Part shown: in pieces, positions 37,219-47,400 of the stretch
Layout: the number at the start of each line of letters is the position of its first letter
Numbering within the stretch: position 1 is the stretch's first letter
Assembly: GCF_001885585.1 (NCBI RefSeq)
Contig: NZ_LSRP01000080.1
Span: 1-64,000, forward strand
Source: Pararhizobium antarcticum
Lineage (GTDB): Bacteria > Pseudomonadota > Alphaproteobacteria > Rhizobiales > Rhizobiaceae
DNA length: 64,000 nt
Direction of reading: 5' to 3'
Program-made: the position numbers and the translations under genes
Notes under the pieces: model-generated
Database searches by the model: none
What the model was told of the DNA's origin: nothing
The model's input: the letters and a program-made list of their open reading frames with translations, nothing else

Positions 37219-38307
37219 ATGCGATCGATTTCCGACACCATTGCACGTCTGAGCAGCCTGCGATCCGCAAACGGCGCGTTTACCCCAACGTCCCAACGGC
37301 TTGCTGACTTTTCCCCTTCCGGCTCAAACCCGGGTGCCCTGGAAGCCAAAATTCATATCCCGAAAGGCCTGGCGCCCCGCGCCGCACTCGTGGTCGTCCT
37401 GCATGGGTGCACGCAAACGGCTGACGCCTACGACCACGGTTCGGGATGGTCTCACCTTGCTGACGACCACCGTTTCGCGGTTCTCTATCCTCAGCAAACA
37501 CGCGCCAACAATCCAAATGCCTGCTTCAACTGGTTCGTGCCGGGCGACATCCGCCAAGACGGGGGCGAAGCCGCCTCGATCCGCCAGATGATTGAAACAG
37601 CGGTCACCCGCTATGACCTTGACCGAGACCGCATCTTCATCACCGGATTGTCGGCCGGCGGTGCGATGGTGAACGTCATGTTGGCGACCAACCCCGACCT
37701 TTTTGTAGGGGGCGCGATCATCGCCGGCCTGCCCTACGGAACGGCGGCAACCATACCGGAAGCCTTCGACCGGATGCGCGGCCATGGCATGCCCACGACG
37801 GACAGGCTGCAAGACCTCGTTTCCGGGGCTTCGAACCACAAGGGACCCTGGCCGACGGTCTCGGTTTGGCAGGGGACGAAGGACACCACCGTTGTTCCTT
37901 CGAATGCCCTGTCGATCATCGAACAATGGCGCGGGATCCACAGTCTCGAAAAGACCGCCGATCGGGTTGCCTCGTTGGATGGTCACACGCGGCAGGCCTG
38001 GACGGCGCCGGACGGTCGGGAGGTGCTGGAGTTTTATAGCGTGAGAGGCATGGGACATGGCACCCCGCTGGATGTCACGTCCGGCTATGGCAAAAGTGCA
38101 CCCTATATGCTGGATGTGGGCATTTCCTCGACACTTCACATCGCCCGTTTCTGGGGGCTCGTCAGTTCCTTCGATAAAAAGTTTGACCTTGAGCTGGAGC
38201 TGACAGTGCCGTCCGCTCCCATTTCGCAGCCTGCACCCGTGGTGCCGACGAGCGGCATTCAGAAGACGATTGAAGACGCTTTGCGGGCCGCAGGTCTCAT
38301 GAAGTAA
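37219..38307 (+). CDS. PHB-depolymerase-family (LpqC-like) secreted or cytosolic esterase
   Basis: 362 residues from the ATG at 37219, with GGAGG 6 nt upstream; an earlier in-frame start at 37144 lacks this. The alpha/beta-hydrolase fold shows the oxyanion/HG motif VVVLHGCTQTADAYDHGSGW, nucleophile elbow FITGLSAGGAMVNVML (G-L-S-A-G), and a late His in RGMGHGTPLD. The sequence TRANNPNACFNWFVPGDI is typical of esterase PHB-depolymerase/feruloyl-esterase-like proteins. No classical signal peptide is obvious. The C-terminus has a Pro/Val-rich stretch before a final helix, as in phasin-associated relatives. Substrate could be a polyester or a feruloyl-type ester. Confidence 0.88.
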   Translation: MRSISDTIARLSSLRSANGAFTPTSQRLADFSPSGSNPGALEAKIHIPKGLAPRAALVVVLHGCTQTADAYDHGSGWSHLADDHRFAVLYPQQTRANNPNACFNWFVPGDIRQDGGEAASIRQMIETAVTRYDLDRDRIFITGLSAGGAMVNVMLATNPDLFVGGAIIAGLPYGTAATIPEAFDRMRGHGMPTTDRLQDLVSGASNHKGPWPTVSVWQGTKDTTVVPSNALSIIEQWRGIHSLEKTADRVASLDGHTRQAWTAPDGREVLEFYSVRGMGHGTPLDVTSGYGKSAPYMLDVGISSTLHIARFWGLVSSFDKKFDLELELTVPSAPISQPAPVVPTSGIQKTIEDALRAAGLMK

Positions 38308-38470
38308 AAGCCGACGCGGCCGGCATCCTCATTTCTAGAAGTCGCACACCGCCTGACTGTTTCTCAGATAAAAGAACCACGGGCGTCAGACGATGGCTGC
38401 GGCTTGCTTCCCGCAAAAAATTGCAGCACCTGCTTGGCTGACACGCTCTCGCGCCCGCTGATCATTCCTC

Positions 38471-38668
38471 TCAACGCGAGTGATCCGGCTCGATCTCGTC
38501 GTAGTTTACATCCCAGTCCTTTCCTGGCTTTTTCTCGTCCGGAAACCGGTTCACCGTAGCATCTTGCGATCCGGTGATCACCGTAGGCTTTGCACTGATC
38601 ACCCCGTCCGGCTGTGGTTCGGCTTGCGATTTGGCGAACTGCCCTTTTGCATCATCTTTCGGATTCAT
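38471..38668 (-). CDS. Small acidic hypothetical protein
   Basis: 65 residues, very hydrophilic and rich in Asp, Lys, Pro and Gln, with no Cys or membrane segment; likely disordered. AAGGA lies 12 nt before the ATG. It follows the DUF892 gene on the same strand, but an intrinsic terminator (38691-38726) ends only 22 nt before its start. There is almost no room for a separate promoter, so expression probably depends on read-through from the katE-DUF892 transcript. I do not recognise a family; the context suggests stress survival. Confidence 0.55.
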   Translation of the reverse strand: MNPKDDAKGQFAKSQAEPQPDGVISAKPTVITGSQDATVNRFPDEKKPGKDWDVNYDEIEPDHSR

Positions 38669-38690
38669 GATTATCCATCCTTGTTTTCAG

Positions 38691-38726
38691 AAAAAACGGG
38701 GTGCTGCCGTTCAAGGCTGCACCCCG
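38691..38726 (-). terminator. Intrinsic terminator after the DUF892 gene
   Basis: Read on the minus strand: CGGGGTGCAGCC, loop TTGAAC, GGCAGCACCCCG, then TTTTTT. The 12-bp stem has a single A-A mismatch. It starts 23 nt after the DUF892 stop at 38749 and should end the katE-DUF892 transcript. Confidence 0.88.
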
Positions 38727-38748
38727 CAATCACAGATCAAGCCACAGA

Positions 38749-39249
38749 TCAGGCAGCTTTGGACTTGGCCTTCACATTCGCAGACGCCTGACCAAGCGAC
38801 GACAGTGCTTCGTCGGTTGCACTTTCCTCACTGAGCGTCTGTTGGAAGAGCTGCGCTGCTTCCTTCATGCCAAGCTGCAGGGCCCAGGACTTCAGCGTGC
38901 CGTAGCGGGTGATTTCGTAGTGTTCGACGGCCTGGGCCGACGAAATCAACCCGGCGTCGAGGGCCGGCGACCCCTTGTACTCTTCCATGATCTCCTCGCC
39001 TTCGGCGATGATGCCCTGGATCGCTTCACAGGTCTTGCCGCGGGCAGCCTTTCCGAGCAGTTCGAAGACCTGTTGCAGCCGTTCGACATGCACCTCGGTC
39101 TCTTCCTTGTGCTTTTCGAAAGCGGCTTTCAACTCAGGCGACTGTGCGGCGCGCGCCATCTTCGGCAGCGCCTTCAGAATCTGCCGCTCGGCAAAATAAA
39201 TGTCCTTCACCGTATCGAGAAAAAGGTCTTCCAATGTCTTCTCAGCCAT
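38749..39249 (-). CDS. DUF892 (YciE/YciF-like) ferritin-like stress protein
   Basis: 166 residues from the ATG at 39249, which has CAGGAGA 6 nt upstream; an earlier start at 39294 gives a low-complexity tail. The fold is a four-helix ferritin-like bundle with LFLDTVKDIYFAERQILKAL, HKEETEVHVERLQQVFELLG, and a later AVEHYEITRYGTL; the E/H residues in these helices are candidate metal ligands. It lies 47 nt after katE on the same strand, so it shares the EcfG-type promoter. Homologues are induced by osmotic, stationary-phase or oxidative stress. Iron binding is likely but unproven. Confidence 0.9.
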   Translation of the reverse strand: MAEKTLEDLFLDTVKDIYFAERQILKALPKMARAAQSPELKAAFEKHKEETEVHVERLQQVFELLGKAARGKTCEAIQGIIAEGEEIMEEYKGSPALDAGLISSAQAVEHYEITRYGTLKSWALQLGMKEAAQLFQQTLSEESATDEALSSLGQASANVKAKSKAA

Positions 39250-39296
39250 GTTCGTCTCCTGTTGCTTTTGTGGTGGTGGATAGTTGTCATTCAAGG

Positions 39297-41453
39297 TCAG
39301 TCGTCGATTGGCAACGACGCCTTCCCGAGTTTCACGGATGGCTCACGCGCCCAAACGCGGAGCTTGCCAAGCGCCTCGACAAAGGCCCCGTAGCCTCCCT
39401 CGCCGGGAAGACTGATCGTGCCTTCATCGAGATCTCCCACTATGCCTGCTTTTTCGAGCAGCGGCATCGCGGTTTGCGCGTAGCCGATGAACTTGCAATG
39501 CTGGAACGCATCGGCCACGAAATCCCGGGCCGTCGCTTCCTTCAGCAAGTCGGCGACGCCATCCTTCGATGGCAGAAGCGCGACCGCGTCGAAAAGCACC
39601 GAAGGGCCGCCATCGATCATGTGATGCGCCGGGATCAGTTCGCCCTCGGAATCGGTGACGCCGCCCACCTTCGGCGCGATCAGTTCAAACTGCGCCTTGG
39701 CTTGCGTGATCGCACCGGTCAGGCCTTTGAGCAGCTTTGCGTCCACGCCGTCCGTGACGAGAATGCCGAGCTTACGGCCCTCGAAGCTCTTTGGCCCACG
39801 TTTGACGATGCTGAGCGCCGGTGACGGCTCCAGGTCGTCCCGTGTGGGCATGGCCGCGTCCGCCGGCTTGGGCATCGTCCGGATGCCAAGTTTCGCGGCA
39901 ACGGTCGTTGCCAGCGTCTCGTCGATATTGAGGAGATGCGCGATCATGCGCTCGCGGATGACAGGCGTTTCCACCTTGCTCAGCTCGAACGTCAGCGCCG
40001 CCGCGATATGCCGCTGCTCCGGCGGGGTCTGGCTGATGAAGAACTGCCTTGCCTGGCTGTAATGGTCAGCGAAGCTTTCCGGACGAAGCCGGACCTTCTG
40101 TCCCTGCTCTTCCGCCGGAAAATGGGTGTACCCACGGACAGGATCCTCGCGCGGCCCCTCGCCAAAGGAGTTCGGCTGGTAGTTCGCCCGGCCAACAGGA
40201 TTTCTCATCGCCATATGGCCGTCCTGCTGGAAATGCGCGAAAGGACATTTCGGCGCATTGATCGGCAGATGCGTGAAATTCGGCCCACCGAGGCGCTTCA
40301 GCTGCGTATCGAGATAGGAGAAGTTGCGGCCCTGCAGCAGCGGATCATTACTGAAATCAATGCCGGGCGGCACGTTCTGGGTCATGAACGCGACCTGCTC
40401 GGTTTCGGCAAAGAAATTGTCCGGCATGCGGTCAAGGACCAGACGCCCAACCGGCTGCGGCGGCAGGATTTCTTCCGGAATGATCTTGGTCGGATCCAGC
40501 ACGTCGAAGTCGAAACTGTCGGCGAAGTCCTGATCGAACAGCTGCACCTGCAATTCCCATTCCGGAAAATTGCCGGACTGGATCGCCTGCCACAGGTCGC
40601 GGCGGTGGAAATCCGGATCGGCGCCGTTGATCTTGACGGCCTCGTTCCAGGCCACCGACTGCAGCCCCAGTTTCGGCTTCCAGTGAAATTTGACGAAGGT
40701 GGACTCTCCCTTCGCATTCACCAGCCGGAAGGTATGGACCCCAAACCCTTCCATGAAGCGGAACGAGCGCGGGATGGTGCGGTCCGACATAGTCCACATG
40801 ACCATGTTCATGCTTTCCGGGGTCAGGCTGATGAAGTCCCAGAACGTGTCATGGGCGGTCTGCGCCTGCGGAAATGCCCGGTCGGGTTCCTGCTTTGCAG
40901 CGTGGATCAGGTCGGGAAACTTGATGGCATCCTGAATGAAGAAGACGGGAATGTTGTTGCCGACGAGATCCCAGTTGCCTTCCTGGGTGTAAAGCTTGAC
41001 CGCGAAACCGCGCACATCACGGGCAAGATCCGCCGATCCCTTGTTTCCCGCCACTGTCGAGAAGCGAACGAATGCAGGGGTTTTTTCACCCGGGCGCTGG
41101 AAGAGATCGGCCTTGGTGTAGGCGGCGAGCGATTCATACGTCTCGAAATAGCCGTGTGCGCCATAACCACGGGCGTGAACGACGCGTTCGGGAATGCGCT
41201 CATGGTCGAAATGAAACATTTTCTCGCGGAAATGGAAATCATCCATGACCAGCGGCCCACGGGCGCCGATGCGAAGCGAATTTTGGTCATCCGCAACCGG
41301 CGCGCCCTGCGCCGTGGTTAAAACCGCACCGCCATCCGCCGTCTGATGAAGTTCTCCCCCCTCGCCGCGCGAAAGTTTCTGATCGTGAATGACGGCTTCC
41401 GCGGAAGCCCCTGATTTTGCCTTTGTCGAACTGTTAGACCGTTTCGAAACCAT
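39297..41453 (-). CDS. katE: Large-subunit catalase (HPII/KatE type)
   Basis: 718 residues, the size of clade 2 catalases. It disproportionates H2O2 with heme. The active-site His lies in [18 protein letters not shown] (His93), the Asn in [16 protein letters not shown], and the proximal heme Tyr in [16 protein letters not shown]. The C-terminal ~150 residues form the flavodoxin/DJ-1-like domain ([17 protein letters not shown]) found only in large catalases. GGGAAT precedes the ATG. An EcfG-type promoter 38 nt upstream and the downstream DUF892 gene make this a general-stress operon. Confidence 0.96.
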   Translation of the reverse strand: MVSKRSNSSTKAKSGASAEAVIHDQKLSRGEGGELHQTADGGAVLTTAQGAPVADDQNSLRIGARGPLVMDDFHFREKMFHFDHERIPERVVHARGYGAHGYFETYESLAAYTKADLFQRPGEKTPAFVRFSTVAGNKGSADLARDVRGFAVKLYTQEGNWDLVGNNIPVFFIQDAIKFPDLIHAAKQEPDRAFPQAQTAHDTFWDFISLTPESMNMVMWTMSDRTIPRSFRFMEGFGVHTFRLVNAKGESTFVKFHWKPKLGLQSVAWNEAVKINGADPDFHRRDLWQAIQSGNFPEWELQVQLFDQDFADSFDFDVLDPTKIIPEEILPPQPVGRLVLDRMPDNFFAETEQVAFMTQNVPPGIDFSNDPLLQGRNFSYLDTQLKRLGGPNFTHLPINAPKCPFAHFQQDGHMAMRNPVGRANYQPNSFGEGPREDPVRGYTHFPAEEQGQKVRLRPESFADHYSQARQFFISQTPPEQRHIAAALTFELSKVETPVIRERMIAHLLNIDETLATTVAAKLGIRTMPKPADAAMPTRDDLEPSPALSIVKRGPKSFEGRKLGILVTDGVDAKLLKGLTGAITQAKAQFELIAPKVGGVTDSEGELIPAHHMIDGGPSVLFDAVALLPSKDGVADLLKEATARDFVADAFQHCKFIGYAQTAMPLLEKAGIVGDLDEGTISLPGEGGYGAFVEALGKLRVWAREPSVKLGKASLPIDD

Positions 41454-41490
41454 CGTTATTCCCGTCCATTTAATTCCCTGTGATCACAAA

Positions 41491-41515
41491 AACGTGATAC
41501 TTTTTACTTTGTTCC
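41491..41515 (-). promoter_or_regulatory. EcfG-type general stress promoter of katE
   Basis: On the minus strand GGAAC (41515-41511), a 16-nt spacer, then CGTT (41494-41491). This is an exact match to the GGAAC-N16/17-CGTT consensus of EcfG sigma factors in alphaproteobacteria. Predicted transcription starts near 41484, giving a short leader before the katE ATG at 41453. Confidence 0.82.
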
Positions 41516-41681
41516 GGCGAACAGAAACGAAATTTGGGAGGCTGAAAAACCCACGTGTGGTCACGGGACCGACGATCTATCGGCGGTGCGCAAAGATCTT
41601 CTCGTTGCCAAGTTTCCGACTGGAAAACGACGTGTTACATCGACTGCGTGGAGATATTCGGGGTTCGGGGGAGACGGTAAG

Positions 41682-43309
41682 GTGAAAAAGCGACTGTTTG
41701 CCGTGGTGTTGACGGCATTGATGCCGACAATCGGAATGCTCGCGTACAATGAATTTGCTGCCCGCTCCGAACGCAACGCGGAGGTCCATCGGCATGCCGC
41801 CCAGATAGCCCGTCAGGCGGCCTCTGACGTTGCAAGCGTTATCGACGGTATCAAGGGCATTCTGATAGCCACCTCGGCAATTCCGGCCATTGCCGCACGC
41901 GATCCTGCCCCCTGCAACATCGCGCTCAAGTCAGTCGCGAGCAAACTGTCACAAGTCCGCAACATTCTCGTTCTGGATCGAACGGGAAGCCTCGTCTGCG
42001 ATAGCCTGGGGTGGGAGGCAGGCACCAGCTTCGCCGATCGCGACTAGTGAAACGGGCACTGGAGGCAGACGGCCTTGTTGTCGGCGAGTACACAATCGCC
42101 CGTGTCTCGAGCGCGGCTATTCTGCCGATGGCGATCGCTCTTAAGGAAGGGGATGAGACTGTCGGCGTTCTCGCGACAGGCGTAACGCTCGATTGGCTGG
42201 AAGAACAAATACTCGCACGCGGCGTAGCGCCTGGCGGTGCGATGACGATTGCCGACAGCAAGGGTGTCATCCTTGCGCGCAATCCCGATCCGGCTCGATT
42301 TGTCGGCACGAAGATACCCAGCACGTACCAGCATCTGATTCTGGCATCCAAGCCCGGCACGACAGAAGTGCTTAGTCAGGACGGCACCCGGCGGATAATG
42401 GGCTACATTCCTGTCTCCGCCAAAAACCCGCTTTATGTCAGCGCAGGAATTTCTCGGGACGTCGCTTTCGCGCCCGTCAATCGCGCCACGCTCACGGGGC
42501 TTGCGATGACGGCCGTCGGAACCGCTCTTGCGTTGGCTGCAGCTGTCTTCGTCGGAAATCGCTTCATTCTCGATCCCATCGCTCAAATCGTTACAGTTCT
42601 TGAGCGGTGGAGAGACGGGGATGTTGGCGCACGGACGAAAATGCAGGGGCGTCACGGGGAACTGGGACAAGTCGGCGCTTCGGTCGACGGTCTTCTGGAC
42701 GAGATCGAGGTTAGACGATGCGAAAGCGCCCGCGCCGAGGAAAAGCGTAAGCTGCTGACAAACGAATTGGCCCATCGTGTCAAGAATACCCTGGCTATCG
42801 TCCAGGCGATCGCGCGACAGACGTATAAAAACCTTCCCGAGCAGAATGCGGTGTTTGCAAATCGGGTCGGCACCCTTGGGACCGCCTACGATATATTGAT
42901 GTCAGACGATCACGACGCGGCCGAGCTCGGAAAAGTGGTCGAGCGGGCGCTTCGTCCCGTCTGTGGCGACGCAGAAGATGCTGTCACTGCTTCAGGACCC
43001 AAGCTTTTGCTAAATGCCGAGGCGGTCAGCGCCCTCTCTATGGTTGTTCATGAACTGGCGACCAATGCCGTGAAATACGGGGCCCTTTCCGAGCCACAAG
43101 GCCGCGTCGAGATTGAATGGGAAGCACACGAGGGCGAAATCGCGTTTTCCTGGAGGGAGTTTGACGGACCGCCTGTTGTTCCACCCAACGCCCAGGGGTT
43201 CGGATCCAAACTCATCCATAGTGCCTTCCCGGCCAAGATGGAGCCGCGAACCGAAAGCGAATTCGCACCCGACGGACTGAAGTTCAGCCTTTCGTTCCAG
43301 ACAGCGTGA
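41682..43309 (+). pseudogene. HWE-family sensor histidine kinase, broken by a one-base frameshift
   Basis: The first frame starts at GTG 41682 (GGGGGAG upstream) and has a membrane helix (RLFAVVLTALMPTIGMLAY) and the beginning of a periplasmic dCache-like sensor, then stops at TAG 42045-42047 after TSFADRD. The protein continues at once in the next frame with VKRALEADGLVVGEYTI, a second membrane helix, HAMP-like linker and HWE kinase: His box ELAHRVKNTLAIVQAIARQ, N box VVHELATNAVKYGAL, and the W-R-E of FSWREFDGPP. Adding one base between 42046 and 42047 would restore D-Y-V-K-R-A-L, the family pattern. It may be a true pseudogene or a sequencing error. It diverges from katE. Confidence 0.85.
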
Positions 43310-43645
43310 AGCCGAGAGCGCAGTGGGCAAGCTCGGTGACAAAGTCTATCGGCGAGCCCGGCATGTCGCAGGGTGAGGCCGGCGTAAAATCCGTCCGCTG
43401 CGACCGCCGATCGCGCGACCGGTGACATCCTCACGGCCCGATCGAGGCCATCTCTGTGGCCAAAACCTTGCCGTAAAATGCCGCGTTTCGTGGACACCTT
43501 CGTTGACAAATGTCAGGCAAGGAGAGCCTCATGAGCGAATGCAATCTCCGCCAGAAGCGCGACGTTTACCGTTCATTCACGGAGGGGTACCACACTGCCA
43601 TTTCGTTGTGATGCCGCTCCAGCGGTAGCCCGGGTTTTGGTTTCT
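43310..43645. other. Intergenic region, only a doubtful mini-ORF
   Basis: About 335 bp between the kinase end and the convergent hypothetical gene. The only candidate is the 26-codon frame at 43531-43611. No terminator or repeat stands out. Confidence 0.4.
43531..43611 (+). CDS. Possible 26-residue small protein
   Basis: ATG at 43531 follows AAGGAGAG with good spacing and opens a frame of 26 codons ending in TGA (MSECNLRQKRDVYRSFTEGY then HTAISL). The ribosome-binding site is better than expected by chance, but the length is short and no family is known to me. It could equally be a remnant of a longer gene. Confidence 0.22.
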   Translation: MSECNLRQKRDVYRSFTEGYHTAISL

Positions 43646-43939
43646 CTAGCTGGTCTGATCCCGCATATGGTTTGACGGGGGCACGTCGAATACCTCGCCA
43701 TTCGCCCAGGCTTCCGCTGCTACCATCAGACGGTTCATTTCGGCTTTCAGCGCGTGAATGCGCGCGATCTCCTCGGCCCAGGCCCAGTTGACGCGCGGAT
43801 CGTAGAAATCGGCAATCTTGCTGTCGGCAGATTTGCGCGCCTCTTCCAGCCGACGCTTGAGATTTGCAGCCTGCGTTTTAGCCTCGAAGTAGGATTTCAT
43901 GACCCGGAGGAATCGGGTGTCGTTTTCGTTGATATCCAA
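43646..43939 (-). CDS. Hypothetical helical protein
   Basis: About 97 residues. The middle, MKSYFEAKTQAANLKRRLEE, is strongly helical and may form a coiled coil; DPRVNWAWAEEIARIHALKA follows. The start is unclear: the open frame reaches 44056, but its first 39 residues are Cys-rich and atypical. I chose a TTG at 43939 with GGAG about 10 nt upstream; an ATG at 43900 is the conservative alternative. I do not recognise a family. Confidence 0.45.
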   Translation of the reverse strand: MDINENDTRFLRVMKSYFEAKTQAANLKRRLEEARKSADSKIADFYDPRVNWAWAEEIARIHALKAEMNRLMVAAEAWANGEVFDVPPSNHMRDQTS

Positions 43940-44134
43940 AAGCCGTTTTTCTCCAATGCAGTCCGGTGCGCTTTGCAGATACAGCGCTAGACTGTCGCAA
44001 CACCTTATATTCTTTTGATAATTCGCCACTGTTCCGAGACTCGACCGGATCGGCAAAGGTCAGCGACTTGCCCTTCCTTCATGGCAAACTCGCGGCAGCA
44101 GAGACAAAAATCGGAGATATTGGGAAAACAGGCA

Positions 44135-44252
44135 AAGAAAAAGCCCGGTGCGGGAGGAGGTGCACCGGGCTTTCAATTAGGACTGACAGCTGGGAGGAGG
44201 AGTGCTGTCCGTCGGACCGAAACGCGTTCGGGAGGAGGTGAACCGTTTCGAT
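44135..44252 (-). ncRNA. Alpha-r14 / NfeR1-like sRNA with three anti-Shine-Dalgarno loops
   Basis: Read on the minus strand this ~118-nt stretch folds into three hairpins. Hairpin 1 (44250-44218): CGAAACGGTTC, loop with CCTCCTCCC, GAACGCGTTTCG. Hairpin 2 (44209-44185): GACAGC, loop with CCTCCTCCC, GCTGTC. Hairpin 3 (44173-44140): AAAGCCCGGTGC, loop ACCTCCTCCC, GCACCGGGCTTT, followed by a T-rich tail, so it doubles as terminator. Repeated CCUCCUCCC loops are the hallmark of the alphaproteobacterial alpha-r14 family (NfeR1 of Sinorhizobium meliloti), which pairs with ribosome-binding sites of many mRNAs, often ABC transporters. A sigma70-like promoter is correctly spaced upstream. It lies between a hypothetical gene and the alpha-2-macroglobulin gene. 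Confidence 0.88.
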
Positions 44253-44259
44253 GCCTTCA

Positions 44260-44288
44260 ACATAATGCTGCGTTGCAGCAAATTCAAG
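44260..44288 (-). promoter_or_regulatory. Sigma70-type promoter of the alpha-r14-like sRNA
   Basis: On the minus strand CTTGAA (44288-44283), 17-nt spacer, TTATGT (44265-44260). This fits the rhizobial housekeeping pattern CTTGAC-N17-CTATAT and predicts a start near 44252, just before hairpin 1. Confidence 0.65.
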
Positions 44289-44464
44289 ACATGTTTACCA
44301 GAAAGTAAATTGTGCGGTAAATCGGCAACAGTGCCGCCTGTCATACCCGGCATTGCGCTCGCTCTGCCCGCCAAGCCAGATCATTTACCCCACAATGTCC
44401 AGTTGACAATCTGCCGTGAAGTTTCAACATACGGCCATCGAGACGGGCAGCGGTGGGAGGACTT

Positions 44465-47400
44465 ATGTCTATGCGCGCGTTCATCGGGTTTTCAGCTGTT
44501 TTTCTGATTGCTCTTGCCACCAACCAGCTGGCTGTTGCTGCGGATCCTGGCCGTGACATCGTCACGACACAGGATGGCGACTATTTCGGCTTCGACCTTC
44601 GCACCGAGCAGAATGTGTCGCTTGATCAGTGCAAGACCGCCTGCATCGACGATCAGTCGTGCCGGGCCTTCACCTATAATCCGAAGGTAAAATGGTGCTT
44701 CCTGAAGTCGGATTTCAACCAGCTGAACAGCTTTGCGGGTGCTGTCGCCGGGAAGGTTGTCACTGTTGATGGCGATCCCGATATAGGGGCCGCACCAAAA
44801 CTCGATTTTGTCTCGGACGAATTGCTCCAGCAGGCCCGTGAGCAGAAAGCGCGGCTTGCACTGACGGACGGCCAGGAGATGATGGGTTATGAGGGCCTGC
44901 AGGCGATTGCCCGCGCCAATCTCGGCCTGTCGCAGATCGAGCAAGCCGTCGATACACTGAAAGGCGCGCTTGCCATCAGCCCTGATGACGCGGACCTCTG
45001 GATCGAGACCGCGCGTGCCGGGAACCGGGCGTCCGTGAGTTCAAGCATTGCGGCCGATGCGCAACTGAGCGCGCTCAACGGCTATCAGCTTACCCGCACG
45101 ACACAGAGCCGTGCCGATGCGCTGGCCGTGCTGGCTGCCGCATTCCGCAACACCGAAAATTTCCGCGCCGCGCTCAGCGCGTACAAAGCAAGCCTTTCGC
45201 TCGTCAATTCGCAGACAGTGCGCGCAGCCTATGTCGATCTGAGATCCCGTCAGGGGTTCCGGATGGTTGGAAACACCATCGACGCCGACAGCGCCAATCC
45301 GCGTGCCTGCGTCCAGTTTTCCGAGCCGCTGGTCAAGACCGGGGTCGACTATGCACCGTTCGTGACGATCGACGGCGGCGCGCCGAAGGCCGTCGAAGCC
45401 AAGGGCAACGACATCTGCATCGAGGGCCTGACGCATGGCCAGCGCTACAAGCTTGCCTTCCGTGCCGGTCTGCCCTCCTCCGTCAACGAATCGCTGGAGG
45501 CCCAGGTCGATCTCGATATCTACGTGCCGGACCGATCCGCCAGCGTTCGCTTCACCGGCGATAGCTTCGTCCTGCCAAGCACGGCGCGCCGCGGCATTCC
45601 GATCGTCTCGGTCAACAGCCAGAGCGCCGATCTCAAGCTTTACCGGGTCGGCGACCGCAACATCGCCAGTCTGCTGACGAATTCGCAGTTCCTGACGCAG
45701 ATGGACGGCTACAGCGCCCAGCGCATCCAGGATGAAAGCGGCGAACTGGTCTGGCAGGGCAAGATCGACCTGACATCCGAACTCAACAAGGACGGGATCA
45801 CCAGCTTTCCGGTCGACGAAGCCCTGCCGGAGCGTAAGCCGGGCGTCTATGTTCTGACCGCGCATTCGTCGAATGCCCGCAGTGACGACTGGGAAGCCAA
45901 GGCGACGCAATGGTTCGTCGTCTCGGACATCGGCATCTCGACCTATGCCGGCACGGACGGGCTGAACGTCTTTGCCCGGTCGCTTGCCAGCGCCAAACCG
46001 ATGGTTGGCGTCACGCTGCAACTTCTCGCCAGGAACAACGAAATCCTCGGAACGGCGACGACCGATGACGACGGCCGGGCCAGCTTCACCGCCGGCCTGA
46101 TGCGCGGCACGGCGGCCATGGCACCGGCTGTCATCACCGCCCGCAGTGGCGACAGCGACTATGTTTTCCTCGACATGACGCGCGCCGGATTTGATCTCTC
46201 CGATCGCGGAGTCACCGGCCGCGCGGCGCCCGGCGCCATCGACGTTTTGACCTGGACGGAACGCGGTATCTACCGCGCCGGCGAGACGGTGCATGTTTCC
46301 GCGCTGGCCCGCGACAGCGAAGCCAATGCCGTCGAAAATCTGCCGTTGACCTTTGTCTTCCTGCGCCCGGATGGTGTCGAGGATCGCCGCATCGTCAGCG
46401 ATGGCGGCGTGGTGGGCGGGCACACGCTCGACCTGCCATTGCAGACAAATGCGATGCGCGGCACCTGGACGATGCAGATCTTCACGGATCCGAAGGGTAG
46501 GTCGATTGCCGAAAAACAGTTCATGGTCGATGATTTCGTGCCTGACAGGATCGAGTTCGACCTGACGAGCGACGCCAGGGAAATCGATCCTGAAGGCGCA
46601 ACGCCGGTTGCCGTAGATGGCCGCTATCTCTATGGCGCGCCGGCCGCAGGGCTTGAAATCGAGGGCGATGTCGCACTGAAACCGACCCGCCAGAGTACTG
46701 CTTTCCCCGGATATTTCTTTGGTCTGGCTGATGAGGAAGCAAGCGAAGACAGCCGCACCGCGCTCGAAGGTCTTGATGGTCTCGACGCAGACGGCAAGGC
46801 GACATTTGATGTCACCCTCGCAGAGGTGCCCTCGACGACGCAGCTTCTCAACGCCGATATCGTCCTGCGCATGCAGGAAGCCGGCGGCCGTGCCGTCGAG
46901 CGAACATTGACCCTTCCGGTCAAGTCGACCGGGGCGATGATCGGTATCAAGCCTGAATTCTCCGGTGATCTCGCTGAAAACTCGATTGGCAAGTTTCATG
47001 TCATCGCCATCGATGCGGAAGGCCGCAAACAGCCGATGACGGGGCTCGGATGGAAGCTCGTCAGCGTCGAGCGGAACTATCAATGGTACCGCGAAGGCAC
47101 CTCGTGGCGCTACGAGCCTGTCACCTCGACCAAGCTCATCGCCAATGGAACGGTCGACGTGACGACGGATGGCGCGGAAATCGCCGCGCCGGTCACCTGG
47201 GGTCGTTACCGGCTGGAGATCGAAACGGCCGCGATCGACGGTCCGACGTCGAGCGTCGAATTCGATGCCGGCTGGTATGTCGAGGCAACTTCCACGGAAA
47301 CACCCGACGGGCTCGAAATTGCGCTCGATAAGGAAAACTACGTCATCGGCGAAACCGCAAAGCTCAAGGTCAGCCCGCGTTTTGCCGGCGAACTCATGGT

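Noticed and set aside
45041-47083. 680-codon open frame on the minus strand
   Set aside because: Antisense to the macroglobulin gene, no recognisable domain, atypical composition.
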